This document shows, piece by piece, positions 62,537 through 64,000 of a stretch of DNA of 64,000 nucleotides. This DNA comes from Pyrocephalus nanus (lineage: Eukaryota > Chordata > Aves > Passeriformes > Tyrannidae). Position numbers and translations under genes: made by a program. Every line of letters starts with the position of its first letter. Position 1 is the first letter of the stretch. Location of the stretch: contig CM076281.1 in assembly GCA_038380795.1 (NCBI GenBank), positions 1,116,001 through 1,180,000 on the forward strand, read 5' to 3'. The notes under the pieces are model-generated. The model was not told where the DNA came from, searched no databases, and worked only from the letters and a program-made list of their open reading frames with translations.

Positions 62537-64000
62537 GTAAGTGCCGGAGCCACCGCGCAGCTCCCCTCTTGTCTCCCTGATTTCCAAACACTGAAACCTT
62601 AGGGGCGAGCAAATCCCTGCACCTGTGTGGGTGCGAAGCTGAAACTTTAGCAGGGGTGGAGTGGAGGAAATAATCCTGTCTGTGGTAAATGATTAACTCC
62701 CCCCCGCCTGGAATATAAAAAATTTGCATTTAAATGGATGTTTTAAATAGCCTGTTTTACTCTTACTCGCAAAAATAGAATGATGAAAGATGCAGTGTGT
62801 TCATTCTGACTAAAAATGATCTCTCCCCTTTTTTAGAGGAATTGAGTCACACATTGTTCCCCTTCTTTTAAAGGTAGCTTTGACAGTTCAGCATAGATAA
62901 TTGAAAATCTTGCTGGTTCTTAAATGACATGGATGGAGGAAGCGGGGAGATGCGTAACAGGACAGGTCGCAACAATAATTACAAGTTTCAAGGAGATGGA
63001 ATGGTATTTTAGTCCTGAGTATTGTGTCCAGAAAATACTAATTAAATGGGATAAACGCTATTTAATGGCAAAATTCTATTTGTGCACGAGGTCTATTTAG
63101 TTATAATTGGTTCTCATTTGTTTCTGCCTAGATAGTTGTTCTTTGTATATAACGTGACAACCTCTGGATGCTCTCTCCTCAGCCAAAATGCTGCAAATCC
63201 ATTGCCAGTGTTCTTTTGTAAAACCCCACATATTTTCAACTTTCTGCTTTGTATCCCTGGACTTCCCCTCGGTTGTCACGTGCTGTGTCCATAAAACTTG
63301 TGGGAATAAGGGGGCATCTGGAGGTGTACCCTGGCAGCAAAGAGCCTTTCCCAGGCTCATGTCCCTGGTGTGTAGCCTCTCTGAGATGCTTTGAATTTTC
63401 TGTCCTGTGTTTAGAAGATCCCACAAACTGAGCACAAAAAGCCCTTGGAAGCTGGGTTGCCCTGAGCTCTGCCAAGCAGGTCCGGGGCCTGCCTGAGATG
63501 CTGGAGGACCCCAGAGCCCCCTGGGGTGGGCATCAGGTCAGAGGACTTGGTTCCTGTGAGGATCAGGCTGTTGTGCTGAGGTGTCTGACTCCAGGCACCG
63601 CTTGATTTGATAGGAAAAACTCCCTGCCATGTTTGCTTTATCTCTGAATTAATAGTACTTCTGTTCGTGTGGCTGGAGCGATCCATTTCTGGGACGTGTA
63701 ATTGGGTTATTTCAGCTGATCATCTGTTTTGCTGTCCCCACGCTCCACCGCCACCCTGCCCCATAGTGTTTGGAAATTACATTTTCTGCTTAAAATATTT
63801 GTCTTGCTCTAGTCAGTCCATGATTTCGTTACCTGTGTGTTCTCAGTGTGCTCGAGCAAATGTACTTGATTTCTGCTTTTGCTTCTCTGCCGACGGTGCC
63901 CGGGGTTGGGCTGGTGGAGGTGGTGGGGCCACCGTGCTGGCCAGTCCCCCTGGCTGCAGGAGGAGAGAGTCCACGCCACCCTGGGAAGCCAAGAAGATCC
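62537..64000 (+). other. MSI2: MSI2 intron, 5' part (continues past the window)
   Basis: This starts with a strong donor (GTAAGT) after the 115-nt exon. No sequence encoding the next Musashi-2 segment (Tyr/Gly-rich, with an ATYGRGYPGF-like stretch) is visible, so the intron continues beyond base 64000. About 62740-63130 is AT-rich unique DNA; the final 600 bases are more GC-rich. No repeats of a known family were recognised. Confidence 0.88.

Noticed and set aside
1..64000. CRISPR arrays, tRNA or rRNA genes, complete retroviral or DNA transposon genes
   Set aside because: No regularly spaced repeats, cloverleaf-like A and B boxes, or polymerase/transposase motifs were seen on reading both strands.

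Overview
The window is vertebrate nuclear DNA, most likely avian. The evidence is three spliced coding exons separated by very large introns, at least eleven truncated 3' fragments of CR1 LINEs as the only recognisable interspersed repeats, no Alu/B1-like SINEs, and no operon-style gene packing. Turtles and crocodilians also carry CR1, so 'bird' is an inference. The introns are kilobases to tens of kilobases long, which looks more compact than the mammalian locus (from memory).

The only protein-coding gene I can support is MSI2 (Musashi RNA-binding protein 2), on the + strand. Three consecutive internal exons are present: 23284-23332 (49 nt), 55928-56010 (83 nt) and 62422-62536 (115 nt). Their phases fit together, all have GT-AG borders, and together they encode about 82 codons: the second half of RRM2 with its RNP1 octamer, then the start of the linker towards the C-terminal region. 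The sequence after RRM2 is of MSI2 rather than MSI1 type. The first half of RRM2, RRM1 and the start codon must lie before base 1; the C-terminal exons and 3' UTR must lie after base 64000.

Layout: 1-23283 is the tail of an intron with three CR1 fragments and homopolymer tracts. 23333-55927 is a 32.6-kb intron with five recognisable CR1 fragments, microsatellites, several AT-rich non-repetitive blocks that look like candidate conserved non-coding elements, and small local CpG clusters. 56011-62421 is a 6.4-kb intron with the most unusual DNA of the window: a G-run tract and a 50-bp perfect hairpin repeat within 200 bp of the 5' splice site, a 12-bp minisatellite, two CR1 fragments and a second long inverted repeat. 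62537-64000 is the start of the next intron.

The many open frames of 60-256 codons in the introns have no recognisable domains, no codon-like pattern and lie in GC-rich or repeat DNA; I treat them as chance frames. I found no tRNA, rRNA, CRISPR array, intact transposon or viral gene, and no evidence for a new multi-gene system. What deserves a second look is structural: long hairpins and G-runs near a regulated RNA-binding-protein exon, and possible regulatory islands in the introns.
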